Origin: Cellulomonas denverensis
Lineage (GTDB): Bacteria; Actinomycetota; Actinomycetes; Actinomycetales; Cellulomonadaceae
DNA: 64,000 nucleotides
Reading direction: 5' to 3'
Assembly (NCBI RefSeq): GCF_012396125.1
Contig: NZ_JAAXOX010000004.1
Coordinates: 62,001-126,000 of the forward strand
Of this stretch, positions 10,137 through 19,810 are shown in pieces (the first letter of the stretch is position 1; each line of letters opens with the position of its first letter). The notes under the pieces were generated by a model. It was not told the origin of the DNA. It did no database searches and saw only the letters and a program-made list of their open reading frames with translations. The position numbers and the translations under genes are program-made.

Positions 10137-11096
10137 TCAGAGGCTGCGCTGGCGCGCCACCTCGTACAGCGCGATGCCGCCGGCCACCCCGGCGTTCAGG
10201 GACTCCACCTCGGAGGCGATCGGGATGGAGGCGATCACGTCACAGTGCTCGGCGACCAGGCGGGACAGGCCCTTGCCCTCGGAGCCGATCACCAGCACCA
10301 GCGGGTCGGTGGAGTAGGGCATGTCCGCGACGGTGGTGCTGCCGCCGCCGTCCAGGCCGACGATGAAGCATCCCGCCTCGTGCAGCCGCTCCAGCGCCCG
10401 GACCAGGTTGGTCGCCCGCGCGACCGGCACCCGGGCGGCCGCACCGGCGGAGACCTTCCAGGCCGAGGCGGTGACCCCGGCGGAGCGGCGCTCGGGCACC
10501 AGGACCCCGTGGGCGCCGAAGGCCCCGGCCGAGCGCAGGACCGCGCCGAGGTTGCGCGGGTCGGTCACGCCGTCCAGGGCGACGATCAGCGGCGGGCGGT
10601 CGCTGGCGGCGGCGATGTCGAGCAGGTCCTCGACGTCGGCGTAGTCGTAGGGCGGCACCTGGATCGCGACGCCCTGGTGCACGGCGCCGTCGGTCATCCG
10701 GTCCAGCTCGGGCTTGGTGACCTCCAGCAGCGGGTAGCCCTCGTCCGCGGCGGTGCGCAGGATCTCCCGGGTCCGGTCGTCCGACTCCAGCCGGGTGGCG
10801 ATGTACACCGTGGAGACCGGGATGCCGGCCCGCATCGCCTCGACCACCGAGTTGCGTCCGGCGACCACCTCGGTGACCGCGCCGCGGCCCTTGCCGCTCG
10901 CCGGGCGCCGGGTGGTGGTGGACGCGCGCTTCTGGGCGGCGACCTTCTTCTTGTGCGCGGAGTGGTAGGTGCGGTCCTCGGCCTTGGGGGTCGGGCCCTT
11001 GCCCTCCAGGCCGCGACGGCGCTGACCGCCCGAACCGACGGTGGGCTTCTTGCCGCTCTTGCGGGTGGCGCCGCGGCGCTGGGAGTTGCCGGCCAT
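10137..11096 (-). CDS. rlmB: 23S rRNA 2'-O-ribose methyltransferase, RlmB type
   Basis: A 319-residue SPOUT (SpoU) methyltransferase, expected to methylate the 2'-OH of G2251 in 23S rRNA with S-adenosylmethionine. A basic, disordered N-terminal tail (about 1-75, Lys/Arg-rich) precedes the substrate-binding domain (VAGRNSVVEAM) and the knotted catalytic domain with motif 1 DPRNLGAVLRSA, motif 2 VIGSEGKGLS and motif 3 SLNAGVAGGIALYE. The ATG shares one base with the cysS stop (TGATG), so the two are translationally coupled, which is the usual arrangement in actinobacteria. Confidence 0.95.
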   Translation of the reverse strand: MAGNSQRRGATRKSGKKPTVGSGGQRRRGLEGKGPTPKAEDRTYHSAHKKKVAAQKRASTTTRRPASGKGRGAVTEVVAGRNSVVEAMRAGIPVSTVYIATRLESDDRTREILRTAADEGYPLLEVTKPELDRMTDGAVHQGVAIQVPPYDYADVEDLLDIAAASDRPPLIVALDGVTDPRNLGAVLRSAGAFGAHGVLVPERRSAGVTASAWKVSAGAAARVPVARATNLVRALERLHEAGCFIVGLDGGGSTTVADMPYSTDPLVLVIGSEGKGLSRLVAEHCDVIASIPIASEVESLNAGVAGGIALYEVARQRSL

Positions 11097-12523
11097 CAGA
11101 TGTCCTCGGAGTCGTTGCGGGCGGCGAGCGACCAGCGCGCGCCGGTGGGAGAGTCCTCGACCGCGATGCCGGCGGCGGTCAGCCGGTCCCGGATCGCATC
11201 GGCGGTGGCCCAGTCCTTGGCGGCCCGGGCGGCGGTACGGGCGTCTAGCTCGGCCCGCACCAGGGCGTCCAGGGCGGCGCCGGTCCGGTCGTCGCCGGTG
11301 CGGATGCCCCACTGCTCGCCGGCCGGGTCCAGGCCCAGCACGTCCAGCATCGCGCGCACGGCGCCCAGCTCGGCCAGCACGGCCGGGTCGTCACCGGCGG
11401 CCAGCGCGGTGTTCCCGGCCCGCAGGTGCTCGTGCACCACCGCGAGCGCGGCGGGCACGTTCAGGTCGTCGTCCAGGGCGGCGGCGAAGCCGGTGGGCAG
11501 CTCGACCGCGGCGATGTCGACCATGCCGACCCGCTCGGTCGCCCGGTCGACGAACCCGGCCAGCCGGTCCCAGGTCGCCTCGGACTCGGCCAGGGTGTCC
11601 TCGGTCCACTCCAGCATCGACCGGTACTGCACTGCGGTGAGCGCGTACCGGAGCACCGCCGGGCGGACGGTCTCCAGCAGGGCGCTGACCAGCAGCCCGT
11701 TGCCCAGCGACTTGCTCATCTTGGCGCCGGACTGGGTCACCCAGCCGTTGTGCAGCCAGTACTGCGCGAAGCCGTACCCGGCCGCCCGGGACTGGGCCTG
11801 CTCGTTCTCGTGGTGCGGGAACCGCAGGTCGAGGCCGCCGCCGTGGATGTCGAAGGTGTCGCCCAGGTACCGGCGAGCCATCGCCGAGCACTCCAGGTGC
11901 CAGCCCGGACGGCCGCGGCCGAACGGGGTGTCCCAGGAGGCGGTCTCCGGCTCACCCGGCTTGGCGGCCTTCCACAGCGCGAAGTCGTGCGGGTCGCGCT
12001 TGTCGCCCTCCGCGGCCGAGGGGTCGGGCGCCATGTCGTCCAGGCGCTGGCTGGTCAGCGAGCCGTACTCCGGCCAGGAGCGCACGTCGAAGTACACGTC
12101 ACCGGGTCCGGCGGAGTAGGCGTGCCCGCGTTCGACCAGCCGCTGCATCAGCTCGACCATCGCCGGGACGTGGCCGGTGGCGCGCGGCTCGTAGGTCGGC
12201 GGCAGCACCCCCAGCGCGTCGTAGGCGGCGGTGAACGCGCGCTCGTTCTCCATTGCCCAGGCCCACCACGGCCGGCCGGCCTCGGCGGAGCGGTTCAGGA
12301 TCTTGTCGTCGATGTCGGTGACGTTGCGGACCATGGTCACCCGGTGCCCGGTGCGGCGCAGCCAGCGGACCAGCACGTCGAAGGCGACCACCGACCGCAC
12401 GTGCCCGATGTGCGGCGGCGCCTGCACGGTGGCACCACACAGGTAGATGCCGACCTGACCCGGGACGACGGGGACGAAGTCACGCACCTCGCGGGTGGCG
12501 GTGTCGAACAGGCGCAGGCTCAC
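11096..12523 (-). CDS. cysS: cysteinyl-tRNA synthetase
   Basis: A 475-residue class I aminoacyl-tRNA synthetase charging tRNA-Cys. HIGH is at 38-41, KMSKS lies in [10 protein letters not shown], and the zinc ligands include Cys29 and the cysteine of WHLECSAMA plus the HHENE histidines. The C-terminal anticodon-binding domain is present. MshC, the mycothiol ligase, is a close paralogue, but the full length and the complete tRNA-binding domain fit CysS. The GTG start at 12521-12523 has TAGCCT exactly 6 nt upstream (12530-12535), predicting a leaderless mRNA. Confidence 0.96.
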   Translation of the reverse strand: MSLRLFDTATREVRDFVPVVPGQVGIYLCGATVQAPPHIGHVRSVVAFDVLVRWLRRTGHRVTMVRNVTDIDDKILNRSAEAGRPWWAWAMENERAFTAAYDALGVLPPTYEPRATGHVPAMVELMQRLVERGHAYSAGPGDVYFDVRSWPEYGSLTSQRLDDMAPDPSAAEGDKRDPHDFALWKAAKPGEPETASWDTPFGRGRPGWHLECSAMARRYLGDTFDIHGGGLDLRFPHHENEQAQSRAAGYGFAQYWLHNGWVTQSGAKMSKSLGNGLLVSALLETVRPAVLRYALTAVQYRSMLEWTEDTLAESEATWDRLAGFVDRATERVGMVDIAAVELPTGFAAALDDDLNVPAALAVVHEHLRAGNTALAAGDDPAVLAELGAVRAMLDVLGLDPAGEQWGIRTGDDRTGAALDALVRAELDARTAARAAKDWATADAIRDRLTAAGIAVEDSPTGARWSLAARNDSEDI

Positions 12524-12555
12524 CGCACCAGGCTACCGGCCCGTCTCCCCCGGCT

Positions 12556-13452
12556 TCACGCGGTGATCGCGGCCGCCTCGGCCCGCAGCTCGTCCAGCAC
12601 CACCCGGACCACCCGCCGGGCGGCGCGCTCCGGGGTGGTCAGCGCCTCGATCCGCCGGGCGGCGCCCACCCCGGCCAGCGGGACCAGCCGGACCCCGGGC
12701 CGCCCACCCGCGGTGTACCGGGGCAGCAGGCTGATCCCGTGCCCGGCCGCGACCAGCGCCTCCACCACCCCGAAGTCGTTGAATCGCTGCACCACCCGGG
12801 CCGGCGACCCGGCGACCGCGGCCACCCGGTCCAGCACCCCGGCGACCGGGAACCCCTCCTGTACCGCGATCCAGCGCTGCCCGGCCAGCTCCGCCGGGGT
12901 GAGCGACGCCCGGCCGGCGAGCGGGTGGTCCGCGGGCAGGGCGACGTCCAGTGGTTCGCGCAGCAGCGGGGCGACCCGCACGCCGGGCGGCCAGTCCTCG
13001 CCGGTGTCCGGGCGGTGGGCGACCACCAAGTCGAAGTCCGCGGTCAGTGCCGGGAAGTCCTGCTGGGCCACATCCCGGTCGCCCAGGTGCACCTCCACCC
13101 CGGGGTGGGCGGCGACCCGGTGCAGCAGCCCGGGGGCGAGCAGCACCGCGGCCGACTGGAAGAACGCCACCCGGACGCTCCCGGCCGGTGCGCCGCGGAA
13201 CTCGTCCACCGCCGACCCGGCCCGCTCCAGCGCCACCGCCACGTCCACCGCCGCCTCCGCCAGCGCCCGGCCGGCGTCGGTCAGCCGGATGCCCCGGCCC
13301 ACCCGCTCGACCAGCGGGGTGCCGACCCGCTCGGTCAGTGCGCGCAGGTGCTGGGAGACCGCGGACGGGGTCAGGTGCAGCCGGGCCGCGGCGGCGGTCA
13401 CCCCGCCGGTGTCCCGGACCGCCCGCAGCGTGGCCAGGTGATGGACGTCCAT
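12556..13452 (-). CDS. LysR-type transcriptional regulator
   Basis: A 298-residue regulator with an N-terminal winged helix-turn-helix (about 1-60; TAAAARLHLTPSAVSQHL is the recognition region) and a two-lobed LysR substrate-binding domain (about 88-295). It is divergent from the EamA transporter 72 bp away, and regulators of this class commonly control the divergent gene and themselves. TAGCGT at 13459-13464 lies 6 nt before the ATG, suggesting a leaderless transcript. The ligand is not known, though an amino acid or amine effluxed by the neighbour would fit. Confidence 0.92.
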   Translation of the reverse strand: MDVHHLATLRAVRDTGGVTAAAARLHLTPSAVSQHLRALTERVGTPLVERVGRGIRLTDAGRALAEAAVDVAVALERAGSAVDEFRGAPAGSVRVAFFQSAAVLLAPGLLHRVAAHPGVEVHLGDRDVAQQDFPALTADFDLVVAHRPDTGEDWPPGVRVAPLLREPLDVALPADHPLAGRASLTPAELAGQRWIAVQEGFPVAGVLDRVAAVAGSPARVVQRFNDFGVVEALVAAGHGISLLPRYTAGGRPGVRLVPLAGVGAARRIEALTTPERAARRVVRVVLDELRAEAAAITA

Positions 13453-13524
13453 GAAGCAACGCTACAGAGTCGGGTGCGAATCTTTCGATGGTGCTGGACG
13501 TTGTCCGGCGACGACGATGCCGGC

Positions 13525-14421
13525 ATGTCCGGACGCGATCGCCTGCTGGCCCTGGTGGTGGTGGTCTGCTGGGGTCTGAACTTCCCGGCGATCCACCTGT
13601 CGCTGGAGCAGTTCCCGCCGTTCTTCCTGGTCGCGCTGCGGTTCGGGCTGCTGGCGGTGCCCACGCTGCTGTTCGTGCCGCGGCCACAGGTGCCGGTGCG
13701 CTGGCTGCTCGGCTACGGGATCGGCTTCGGCGTGCTGCAGTTCGCCTTCCTCTACCTGGCGATGGACAGCGGGATGCCGACCGGGCTGGCCTCACTGGTG
13801 CTGCAGTCCTCGGCGCCGTTCACCGTGCTGATCGCCGCGATCTGGCTGCGGGAGCGGGTCACCGGACGGCAGGCGCTGGGCATCGGCCTGGCGGTGGCCG
13901 GGCTGGCCGGGATCGCGGTGGTCCGGGCTTCCGGTGGGGCGCAGGCCGGGGTATTGCCGGTGCTGCTCACCCTGTGCGGCGGGCTCGGCTGGGCCGTCGG
14001 CAACGTGTGCAGCCGGCAGGCCCGGCCGGCGCAACCGCTGCGGTTCATGCTCTGGATGTCCGTGGTGCCGCCGCTGCCGATGTTCGCGCTGGCCTGGCTG
14101 GTCGACGGACCCGACGCGATCGGCCGGTCGCTGACCACCCTGGGCACCCCGACCGCCGCCTGGGCGCTGGCCGGACTGGCGTTCACCGTGCTGATCGCCA
14201 CCGTGGTCGGCTCCGGGATCTGGACCGCGCTGCTGGCCCGGCACCCGTCGCACCTGGTGGCGCCGTTCTCCCTGCTGGTGCCGGTGGTCGGGTTCGCGGC
14301 GAGCTGGCTGGCATTCGGGGAACGACCGGTGCCGGTGGAGCTGGCGCTGGGCGTGGTGATCATCGCCGGGGTGCTGGTGGCGAGTGCGCCCCGCCGCCGG
14401 CCGGCCCCGGTGCTGGTTTAG
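13525..14421 (+). CDS. EamA/DMT-family exporter
   Basis: A 298-residue membrane protein with ten hydrophobic segments arranged as two EamA repeats (about 5-137 and 148-290), the layout of drug/metabolite transporters such as EamA and RhaT. These usually export amino acids, metabolites or drugs, and the substrate is not readable. It is divergent from the LysR gene. ATG 13525 starts the conserved first helix; its ribosome site is weak. The stop overlaps the ispF stop by 4 nt on the opposite strand (convergent). Confidence 0.9.
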   Translation: MSGRDRLLALVVVVCWGLNFPAIHLSLEQFPPFFLVALRFGLLAVPTLLFVPRPQVPVRWLLGYGIGFGVLQFAFLYLAMDSGMPTGLASLVLQSSAPFTVLIAAIWLRERVTGRQALGIGLAVAGLAGIAVVRASGGAQAGVLPVLLTLCGGLGWAVGNVCSRQARPAQPLRFMLWMSVVPPLPMFALAWLVDGPDAIGRSLTTLGTPTAAWALAGLAFTVLIATVVGSGIWTALLARHPSHLVAPFSLLVPVVGFAASWLAFGERPVPVELALGVVIIAGVLVASAPRRRPAPVLV

Positions 14422-14906
14422 CCGGATTCCTCGACCAGCAGCGCGGTCGCCACGGCCGCGATCCCCTCGCCCCGGCCGGTCAGGCCGAGACCGTCCGTGG
14501 TGGTCGCCGACACCGACACCGGGGCGCCGGCCGCTTCGGACAGCACCGCCTCGGCCTCCGCGCGCCGGGGTCCGATCCGGGGGCGGTTGCCGATCACCTG
14601 CACCACGACGTTGCCGATCGTGAACCCGGCCGCGCGCACCTGCCGGGCGGCCTCGGCCAGCAGGTCGACCCCCGCCGCCCCGGCCCACTCCGGCCGGTCG
14701 ACGCCGAAGACCGCGCCCAGGTCGCCGAGCCCGGCGGCGGACAGCAGCGCCTCGGCGGCGGCATGGGCGGCCACGTCCGCGTCGGAGTGCCCGGCCAGCG
14801 GCGCCTCCCCCGGCCAGCTCAGCCCGGCCAGCCGCAGCTCGGCGCCCGGCTCCGGCGCGGGGTGGTAGGCGTGCACATCCACGCCCAGACCGATCCGGGG
14901 GATCAT
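14418..14906 (-). CDS. ispF: 2-C-methyl-D-erythritol 2,4-cyclodiphosphate synthase
   Basis: A 162-residue enzyme of the MEP isoprenoid pathway that cyclises the CDP-ME 2-phosphate intermediate with loss of CMP. The metal ligands Asp10 and His12 lie in GVDVHAY, and His40 and His48 are in the conserved [10 protein letters not shown] segment. The C-terminal [17 protein letters not shown] segment is typical. The start ATG overlaps the ispD stop by 4 nt (ATGA). Confidence 0.97.
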   Translation of the reverse strand: MIPRIGLGVDVHAYHPAPEPGAELRLAGLSWPGEAPLAGHSDADVAAHAAAEALLSAAGLGDLGAVFGVDRPEWAGAAGVDLLAEAARQVRAAGFTIGNVVVQVIGNRPRIGPRRAEAEAVLSEAAGAPVSVSATTTDGLGLTGRGEGIAAVATALLVEESG

Positions 14907-15586
14907 GCGCCCTCATCCAACAGCAGGCCGGCCAGCGCCAGATCACGCGCGGTGGTCACCTTCATCGCCGACTCCTCGCCCGGGACCAGCCACACCGGCT
15001 CGCCGAGCGCCTCGGCCAGCCCGGCGTCGTCGGTGGCCATGGTGCCCGAGTCCCGGCCGGCCAGGTGCGCGGCATCCAGCACCGCCCGGTCGAAGCCCTG
15101 CGGGGTCTGCACCGCACGCAGCCCGGCCCGGGGCACCGTGCCCAGCGCGGCGGTGGCGCCCTCGGCGGAGGGGTCCACCGCGGTGATGGTGTCGGTCACC
15201 GGCAGCCCCGGCACGACCGCGCGATGCCCGGCCCGGACCGCGGCGACCACCCGGGAGACCAACTCCGGGGAGGCCAGCGGCCGGGCGGCGTCGTGCACCA
15301 GCACCACGTCGGCCTCCGGGTGCAGCGCGGCCAGGGCGGCGGCCACCGACTCCTGCCGGGTCGCGCCGCCGGTGAGCACGATCGCCTCCGGCACCAGGGT
15401 GCGGAAGGCGCGCTCGTGCCCGGCGGGGGCGGTGACCACCAGGTCGTCCACCTGCCCGGACATGACGAGACGCCGTGCCGCGTGCTGCAGCAACGGCGTC
15501 CCGTGCAGTCGGACCAGGGCCTTCGGCTGCGGATGTCCGAGCCGCCGGCCACTCCCGGCTGCGGTGATGATCGCGGTGACGGTCAC
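14903..15586 (-). CDS. ispD: 2-C-methyl-D-erythritol 4-phosphate cytidylyltransferase
   Basis: A 227-residue MEP-pathway enzyme that transfers CMP from CTP to methylerythritol phosphate. The Gly-rich CTP loop AAGSGRRLG and the lysine at about residue 22 are at the N-terminus, and VHDAARPL (about 95-105) and the [10 protein letters not shown]-terminus follow family conservation. It starts with GTG at 15584-15586, 10 nt after the carD stop, and overlaps ispF by 4 nt, so carD-ispD-ispF is probably one operon. Its product pathway supplies the carotenoid genes at 40.7-45.8 kb. Confidence 0.96.
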   Translation of the reverse strand: MTVTAIITAAGSGRRLGHPQPKALVRLHGTPLLQHAARRLVMSGQVDDLVVTAPAGHERAFRTLVPEAIVLTGGATRQESVAAALAALHPEADVVLVHDAARPLASPELVSRVVAAVRAGHRAVVPGLPVTDTITAVDPSAEGATAALGTVPRAGLRAVQTPQGFDRAVLDAAHLAGRDSGTMATDDAGLAEALGEPVWLVPGEESAMKVTTARDLALAGLLLDEGA

Positions 15587-15596
15587 GGCGACCGTC

Positions 15597-16079
15597 TCAG
15601 GAGGCGAGGACCTCGTCCAGGATGGCCTCGGCCTTCTCCTCCTCGGTGTGCTCGGCGAGCGCGAGCTCCGAGACCAGGATCTGGCGGGCCTTGGCGAGCA
15701 TCCGCTTCTCCCCGGCGGACAGGCCGCGGTCGGCGTCCCGGCGGGAGAGGTCACGGACGACCTCGGCAACCTTGATCACGTCGCCGGAGGCGAGCTTCTC
15801 CAGGTTGGCCTTGTACCGGCGCGACCAGTTGGTCGGCTCCTCGGTGTACGGCGCCCGGAGCACCTCGAACACGCGGTCCAGGCCCTCCTGGCCGACCACG
15901 TCACGCACGCCCACCAGGTCGACGTTCTCCGCCGGGACCTCGATGGTCAGATCGCCCTGGGCGACCTTCAGCTTGAGGTAGATCTTGTCCTCGCCGCGGA
16001 TGGTCCTGGTCTTGATCTCCTCGATCAGCGCTGCCCCGTGGTGCGGGTAGACAACGGTCTCCCCAACAGTGAAAGTCAT
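15597..16079 (-). CDS. carD: CarD-family RNA polymerase-binding transcription factor
   Basis: A 160-residue essential-type regulator that binds RNA polymerase beta and stabilises open promoter complexes, notably at rRNA promoters (established in Mycobacterium). The N-terminal RNAP-interaction domain starts [14 protein letters not shown] and ends near VDLVGVRD; the C-terminal helical DNA-binding part contains [13 protein letters not shown] with the conserved Trp. ATG 16077-16079 was chosen because it begins the conserved domain and AAAGGGG lies about 10 nt upstream. The TAAGAT box at 16108-16113 (minus strand) is a likely -10. It is followed 10 nt later by ispD. Confidence 0.97.
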   Translation of the reverse strand: MTFTVGETVVYPHHGAALIEEIKTRTIRGEDKIYLKLKVAQGDLTIEVPAENVDLVGVRDVVGQEGLDRVFEVLRAPYTEEPTNWSRRYKANLEKLASGDVIKVAEVVRDLSRRDADRGLSAGEKRMLAKARQILVSELALAEHTEEEKAEAILDEVLAS

Positions 16080-16408
16080 CTGGAGGTGTCCCCTTTCGCG
16101 GATACCCATCTTACCACGCGAAATCGGGCAGACTTCGTGAAGATTCCTGAAGGCCAGCAGCGTTTGCGCAGGTCAGGCGCCTGTGTATCGGCTGGACGTC
16201 GCGACACGCACCGGCGTACGGCCCGGAATGCCACTGTCGTGACTAGAGTCCGACCGGGGCCGTTTCGGCCACGCGGGATCGGGGCTGCGACGCTCTGACC
16301 TGCGACGACGCCGCCGCCCGCGCCAGGATTCTGACAACCGGTCACCTCGATGCCGCCGTGCGCCGTAGGCTCAGGGGGCAGACGTCGATCCACCCCCAGG
16401 GAGCCACC
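16080..16408. other. 329-bp divergent intergenic region (carD / lipoprotein)
   Basis: It holds the carD leader and a -10 candidate TAAGAT (16108-16113, minus strand), and toward the other gene TAGGCT (16366-16371, plus) as -10 candidate with GGGAG just before the GTG start. Short dyads (for example GGCCG/CGGCC) occur, but I see no coding frame, RNA gene or strong repeat. Confidence 0.6.
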
Positions 16409-16903
16409 GTGGCCCGCAGCCGCACATCCGCCCTCCGCCGCGCCTCCGCCGTCGCGGCCGTCGCCCTCGCCGCCGCCCTGTCCGGCTGCTCGGTGACCAA
16501 CCAGATCACCTCCCAGATGGAGTACGACGCCTCGGACGGCGTCGGCGCCGCGCTCGGCGACATCAGCGCGGAGAACCTGGTGCTGATCGCCGCCGCCGCC
16601 GATCAGCCCGGGGCGCTGCAGGGTGCGCTGAGCAACCGCGGCGACCAGGCCACCGTGGTCGAACTGACCGTCGGCGACGACTCGGCGACGCTGCGCATCC
16701 CGGCCGGCGAGACCGTGCTGCTCGGCGGCACCGAGGGCGAGGAGGTCATCCTGGTCACCCCGGACGCCCCCGGCGCCACCACCGAGCTCACCCTGTCCAC
16801 CGCCACCGCCGGCACCGAGACCCTGCCGGTCCCGGTGCTGGACGGCACCCTGCCGGAGTACACCGACCTGGTCCCCGAGCCCGAGGACACCCTCGACTCC
16901 TGA
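16409..16903 (+). CDS. small secreted lipoprotein of unknown function
   Basis: A 164-residue protein with a twin-Arg/Arg-rich n-region, a hydrophobic core and a lipobox LSGC (cleavage before Cys at about residue 31). The mature part has no further cysteine, is acidic and Ala/Thr-rich, and alternates beta-strand-like stretches (VVELTVGDDSATLRIPAGE), suggesting a beta-sandwich. I cannot name the family. GTG 16409 was chosen because GGGAG is 6 nt upstream and the signal peptide starts there. In related actinobacteria a lipoprotein gene commonly sits divergent from carD. A strong bidirectional hairpin ends it. Confidence 0.78.
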   Translation: MARSRTSALRRASAVAAVALAAALSGCSVTNQITSQMEYDASDGVGAALGDISAENLVLIAAAADQPGALQGALSNRGDQATVVELTVGDDSATLRIPAGETVLLGGTEGEEVILVTPDAPGATTELTLSTATAGTETLPVPVLDGTLPEYTDLVPEPEDTLDS

Positions 16904-16913
16904 CCGCCACGCG

Positions 16914-16950
16914 CGACGGCCCGGCACCCGCCCTGGGTGCCGGGCCGTCG
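16914..16950. terminator. bidirectional hairpin between convergent lipoprotein genes
   Basis: A perfect 16-bp stem (16914-16929 with 16935-16950) and a 5-nt GCCCT loop lie between two convergent genes. Confidence 0.85.
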
Positions 16951-16987
16951 TCACGTCGCCTCGCGGGCGGCCACGGGAGCTCGGCGC

Positions 16988-17929
16988 TCAGGAGTCGGGA
17001 CGCATGACGTCGCCGTTGGCCGCGATCAGTGCCCGTGCGTCGGCCACGGCCGCGTCGATCTGCTCCCGCCGATCCGCCAGCTCTCCGGCGAACTCGGTGA
17101 TGACAGGGATGGTGGCGCGGGCCTCCAGCCGGGCCATCCGCTCGGTGAACCCCGTCTCCTCCTTGCACGCGACGACACTCGACGCGAGCTGCACCTGCTG
17201 CTCACTGATCTCGTCGACCACCGCACCGACGACCGTCCACGGCGCGTCCGGGCTCGGTTCCATCCCACGGGATGTGAAACACGCTCCGAGTTCATCGAAC
17301 AGGTCCACGGCTTCGTCACTGGTGAGCAGCGCTGCCTCGGCGGCATCGAGTTGCTCGGTCCACGGCCCGTTCAGTTGGGTCGCTTCCCGGAACGTCGCAC
17401 CCGCCTCGGAGGCCCCGCACTCGTCGATCGTGGCCCAGTCCTCGTCGGTCAGGTCGAGGTTGGGGTCCGGCCCCGGGTCACCCGCGGGGCTGGACGCGGC
17501 GGGTGTGCCGGTCACGCTGTTGGCCGCGAGGTCGGCGTCGGTCATCGGCGGCACGAAGGCGAAACGCTCGGCCTGAGCCACCGTCCAGGGCCCGTAGTAG
17601 GACTCGGACAGGTAGATGGCGTCGAAGGCGAGCCCGGCCGCGAGGAACGTCACTCCTCGGTCCCGCGCGCACAGCGCCAGGTCGACGCTGCTCGCGGTCG
17701 CCAGGACGTCGTTCTCCTCCCAGGTCGGTTGGAAGTGGTCCATCGGGAGAACGACGGCACCGGATGCCTCGTCCACCTGCGGCTCGAGGTCCATGCCGTC
17801 GACGGTCAACGGGGCAGACGGCGGCAGCATGCTCGGAGCGACCGCCGGCATCTGCTCCGCCCCGGTACAGCCCGTCATCAGGGCGATGGCCACGACCGTC
17901 GCCACACCGGCCGCGATCAGCTTGCGCAC
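16988..17929 (-). CDS. putative lipoprotein with cysteine motifs, unknown family
   Basis: A 313-residue protein with a short basic n-region, hydrophobic core and lipobox LMTGC, hence probably anchored on the outer face of the membrane. The mature region has four conserved-looking cysteines in the contexts LCARDRG, IDECGAS, GACFTSRGM and VACKEETGF, the Cys-x(2-4)-Arg/Glu-x-Gly style often seen in duplicated actinobacterial secreted domains. I do not recognise the function. GTG 17927-17929 is preferred over the GTG two codons upstream because GGAGG then has usable spacing. Third-position GC looks lower than in neighbours, and it sits between the carD block and the pst operon, so it may be a later insertion. 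Confidence 0.75.
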   Translation of the reverse strand: MRKLIAAGVATVVAIALMTGCTGAEQMPAVAPSMLPPSAPLTVDGMDLEPQVDEASGAVVLPMDHFQPTWEENDVLATASSVDLALCARDRGVTFLAAGLAFDAIYLSESYYGPWTVAQAERFAFVPPMTDADLAANSVTGTPAASSPAGDPGPDPNLDLTDEDWATIDECGASEAGATFREATQLNGPWTEQLDAAEAALLTSDEAVDLFDELGACFTSRGMEPSPDAPWTVVGAVVDEISEQQVQLASSVVACKEETGFTERMARLEARATIPVITEFAGELADRREQIDAAVADARALIAANGDVMRPDS

Positions 17930-18044
17930 CAGCACCCCCTCCGACGCTCGCCCGGGCACCAGCATGCCCCTGCCGCCGGGCCCCCTCAGCGCACTAAACG
18001 GTGGCTGGGTATCGGGATGAGTGCCCGGTCGCGTCCGGGGCGGC

Positions 18045-18824
18045 TCAGCCGAAGCGGCCGGAGATGTAGTCCTCGGTGGCCCGCTCGCGCGGGGAGGAGA
18101 ACATGGTCGCGGTGTCGTCGATCTCGATCAGCCGGCCCGGCTCCCCGGTGCCCGCGATGTTGAAGAACGCGGTCTTCTCCGACACCCGCGCCGCCTGCTG
18201 CATGTTGTGCGTGACGATCACGATCGTGTACTCGCTCTTCAGTTCGGCGATCAGGTCCTCGATCGCCAGGGTGGAGATCGGGTCCAGCGCGGAGCACGGC
18301 TCGTCCATCAGCAGCACCTGCGGCTTGACCGCGATCGCCCGGGCGATGCACAGCCGCTGCTGCTGACCGCCGGACAGGCCGGAGCCGGGGCGGTCCAGGC
18401 GGTCCTTGACCTCGTTCCACAGGTTGGCCCCGCGCAGCGACTGCTCCACCAAGTCGTTGGCGTCGGACTTGGAGATCCGGCGGTTGTTCAACCGGATGCC
18501 GGCCAGGACGTTCTCGGCGATGGACATGGTCGGGAACGGGTTCGGCCGCTGGAACACCATGCCGACCTGGCGACGCACCGCCACCGGGTCGATGTCCGAG
18601 CCGTACAGGTCCACGCCCTCCACCGCGACGGTGCCCTCGACCCGGGCGCCGGGGATCACCTCATGCATCCGGTTCAGGGTGCGCAGGTAGGTCGACTTGC
18701 CGCAGCCGGACGGGCCGATGAACGCGGTCACCGAGCGGGGCTCGATGGTCATGTTCACGTCGGCCACGGCGCGGAAGTTGCCGTAGTAGATGTTCAGGTC
18801 CTTGACGTCGATGCGCTGTGCCAT
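18045..18824 (-). CDS. pstB: phosphate ABC transporter ATP-binding protein
   Basis: A 259-residue ATPase of the high-affinity phosphate importer PstSCAB. Walker A is GPSGCGKST (37-45), the signature is [14 protein letters not shown] (about 149-162), and Walker B leads into [11 protein letters not shown]; the Cys-Ser-Ala and Asp-Pro-Ile residues there are hallmarks of PstB. Last gene of pstS-pstC-pstA-pstB, 37 nt after pstA. Confidence 0.98.
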   Translation of the reverse strand: MAQRIDVKDLNIYYGNFRAVADVNMTIEPRSVTAFIGPSGCGKSTYLRTLNRMHEVIPGARVEGTVAVEGVDLYGSDIDPVAVRRQVGMVFQRPNPFPTMSIAENVLAGIRLNNRRISKSDANDLVEQSLRGANLWNEVKDRLDRPGSGLSGGQQQRLCIARAIAVKPQVLLMDEPCSALDPISTLAIEDLIAELKSEYTIVIVTHNMQQAARVSEKTAFFNIAGTGEPGRLIEIDDTATMFSSPRERATEDYISGRFG

Positions 18825-18861
18825 CGCAGATGTCCTTCGGGAGTGTGTCGGGGCTGGCGGG

Positions 18862-19809
18862 TCAGCGGATCTTCGGGGCGAAGAACCGGGTCACCAGCCG
18901 GCCGATCAGGTTGAGCAGCATGACGATCAGGAACAGGGTCAGCGCGGCCGCCCAGGCCCGCTGCACCGTGATGTCGGCGACGCAGGAGGTGTCGTCCGGG
19001 CTACAGGCGACCAATCCTTGCGCGTACTGCCGGTAGACGTACACCGGCAGCGTCATCATCCGGCCGTCGAACAGGTTGAAGTTGATCGAGTCGACCACGC
19101 CGACCGTGATCAGCAGCGGCGCGGTCTCCCCGATCACGCGGGCGATGGCCAGCATGACGCCGGTGGTCAGCCCGGCGACCGAGGTGCGCAGCACCACCTT
19201 GATGATGGTCAGCCAACGGGGTACCCCGAGCGCCAGGGACGCCTCGCGCAGCTCGTTGGGCACCAGCCGGAGCATCTCCTCCGAGGAGCGGACCACCACC
19301 GGGATCATCAGCACCGACAGCGCCACCGAGCCGATCACGCCCATCTTGGCGCCCGGTCCGAGCAGCAGCGCGAACAGGGCGTAAGCGAACAGGCCGGCGA
19401 CGATCGACGGGATGCCGGTCATCACGTCCACCAGGAAGGTGATCAGCTTGGACAGCGGCCGCCCGCCGCCGTACTCGACCAGGTAGATCGCGGTCAGCAG
19501 CCCGATCGGCACCGAGATCAGCGCCGCGAACAGCGTGATCTGCACCGTGCCGACGATCGCGTGGTAGATGCCGCCGGCGTCCATCCCGCCGAAGACGCCG
19601 CGCATCGAGTGCAGCAGGAAGTACCCGTCCAACCGGCCGATGCCGCGGGAGACCACGGTCCAGGTCAGCGACACCAGCGGGATCATCGTGATCACGAACG
19701 CGCTGGTGATCAGCGTCCGCATCAGGATGTCCTTGCGGCGGCGCGCCGGGTCGGTGGTGCGCAGCAGCTCCTCGAGCGTGGGCTTGGGGGTCTCGGTCAC
19801 GGTCGCCAT
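18862..19809 (-). CDS. pstA: phosphate ABC transporter permease PstA
   Basis: A 315-residue permease with a cytoplasmic N-terminus and six main membrane segments (first at about 31-53). The EAA-type coupling loop reads [14 protein letters not shown], and the [15 protein letters not shown] segment is typical of PstA. An extracytoplasmic loop near the C-terminus contains two cysteines ([11 protein letters not shown]) that could form a disulfide. It starts 1 nt after the pstC stop. Confidence 0.97.
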   Translation of the reverse strand: MATVTETPKPTLEELLRTTDPARRRKDILMRTLITSAFVITMIPLVSLTWTVVSRGIGRLDGYFLLHSMRGVFGGMDAGGIYHAIVGTVQITLFAALISVPIGLLTAIYLVEYGGGRPLSKLITFLVDVMTGIPSIVAGLFAYALFALLLGPGAKMGVIGSVALSVLMIPVVVRSSEEMLRLVPNELREASLALGVPRWLTIIKVVLRTSVAGLTTGVMLAIARVIGETAPLLITVGVVDSINFNLFDGRMMTLPVYVYRQYAQGLVACSPDDTSCVADITVQRAWAAALTLFLIVMLLNLIGRLVTRFFAPKIR

Positions 19810-19810
19810 C

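Noticed and set aside
11096..12523. mshC (mycothiol ligase) instead of cysS
   Set aside because: The full 475-residue length with C-terminal tRNA-binding domain and coupling to rlmB fits cysteinyl-tRNA synthetase.
13488..16298. A 936-codon plus-strand frame covering ispF, ispD and carD
   Set aside because: Shadow of three conserved minus-strand genes.
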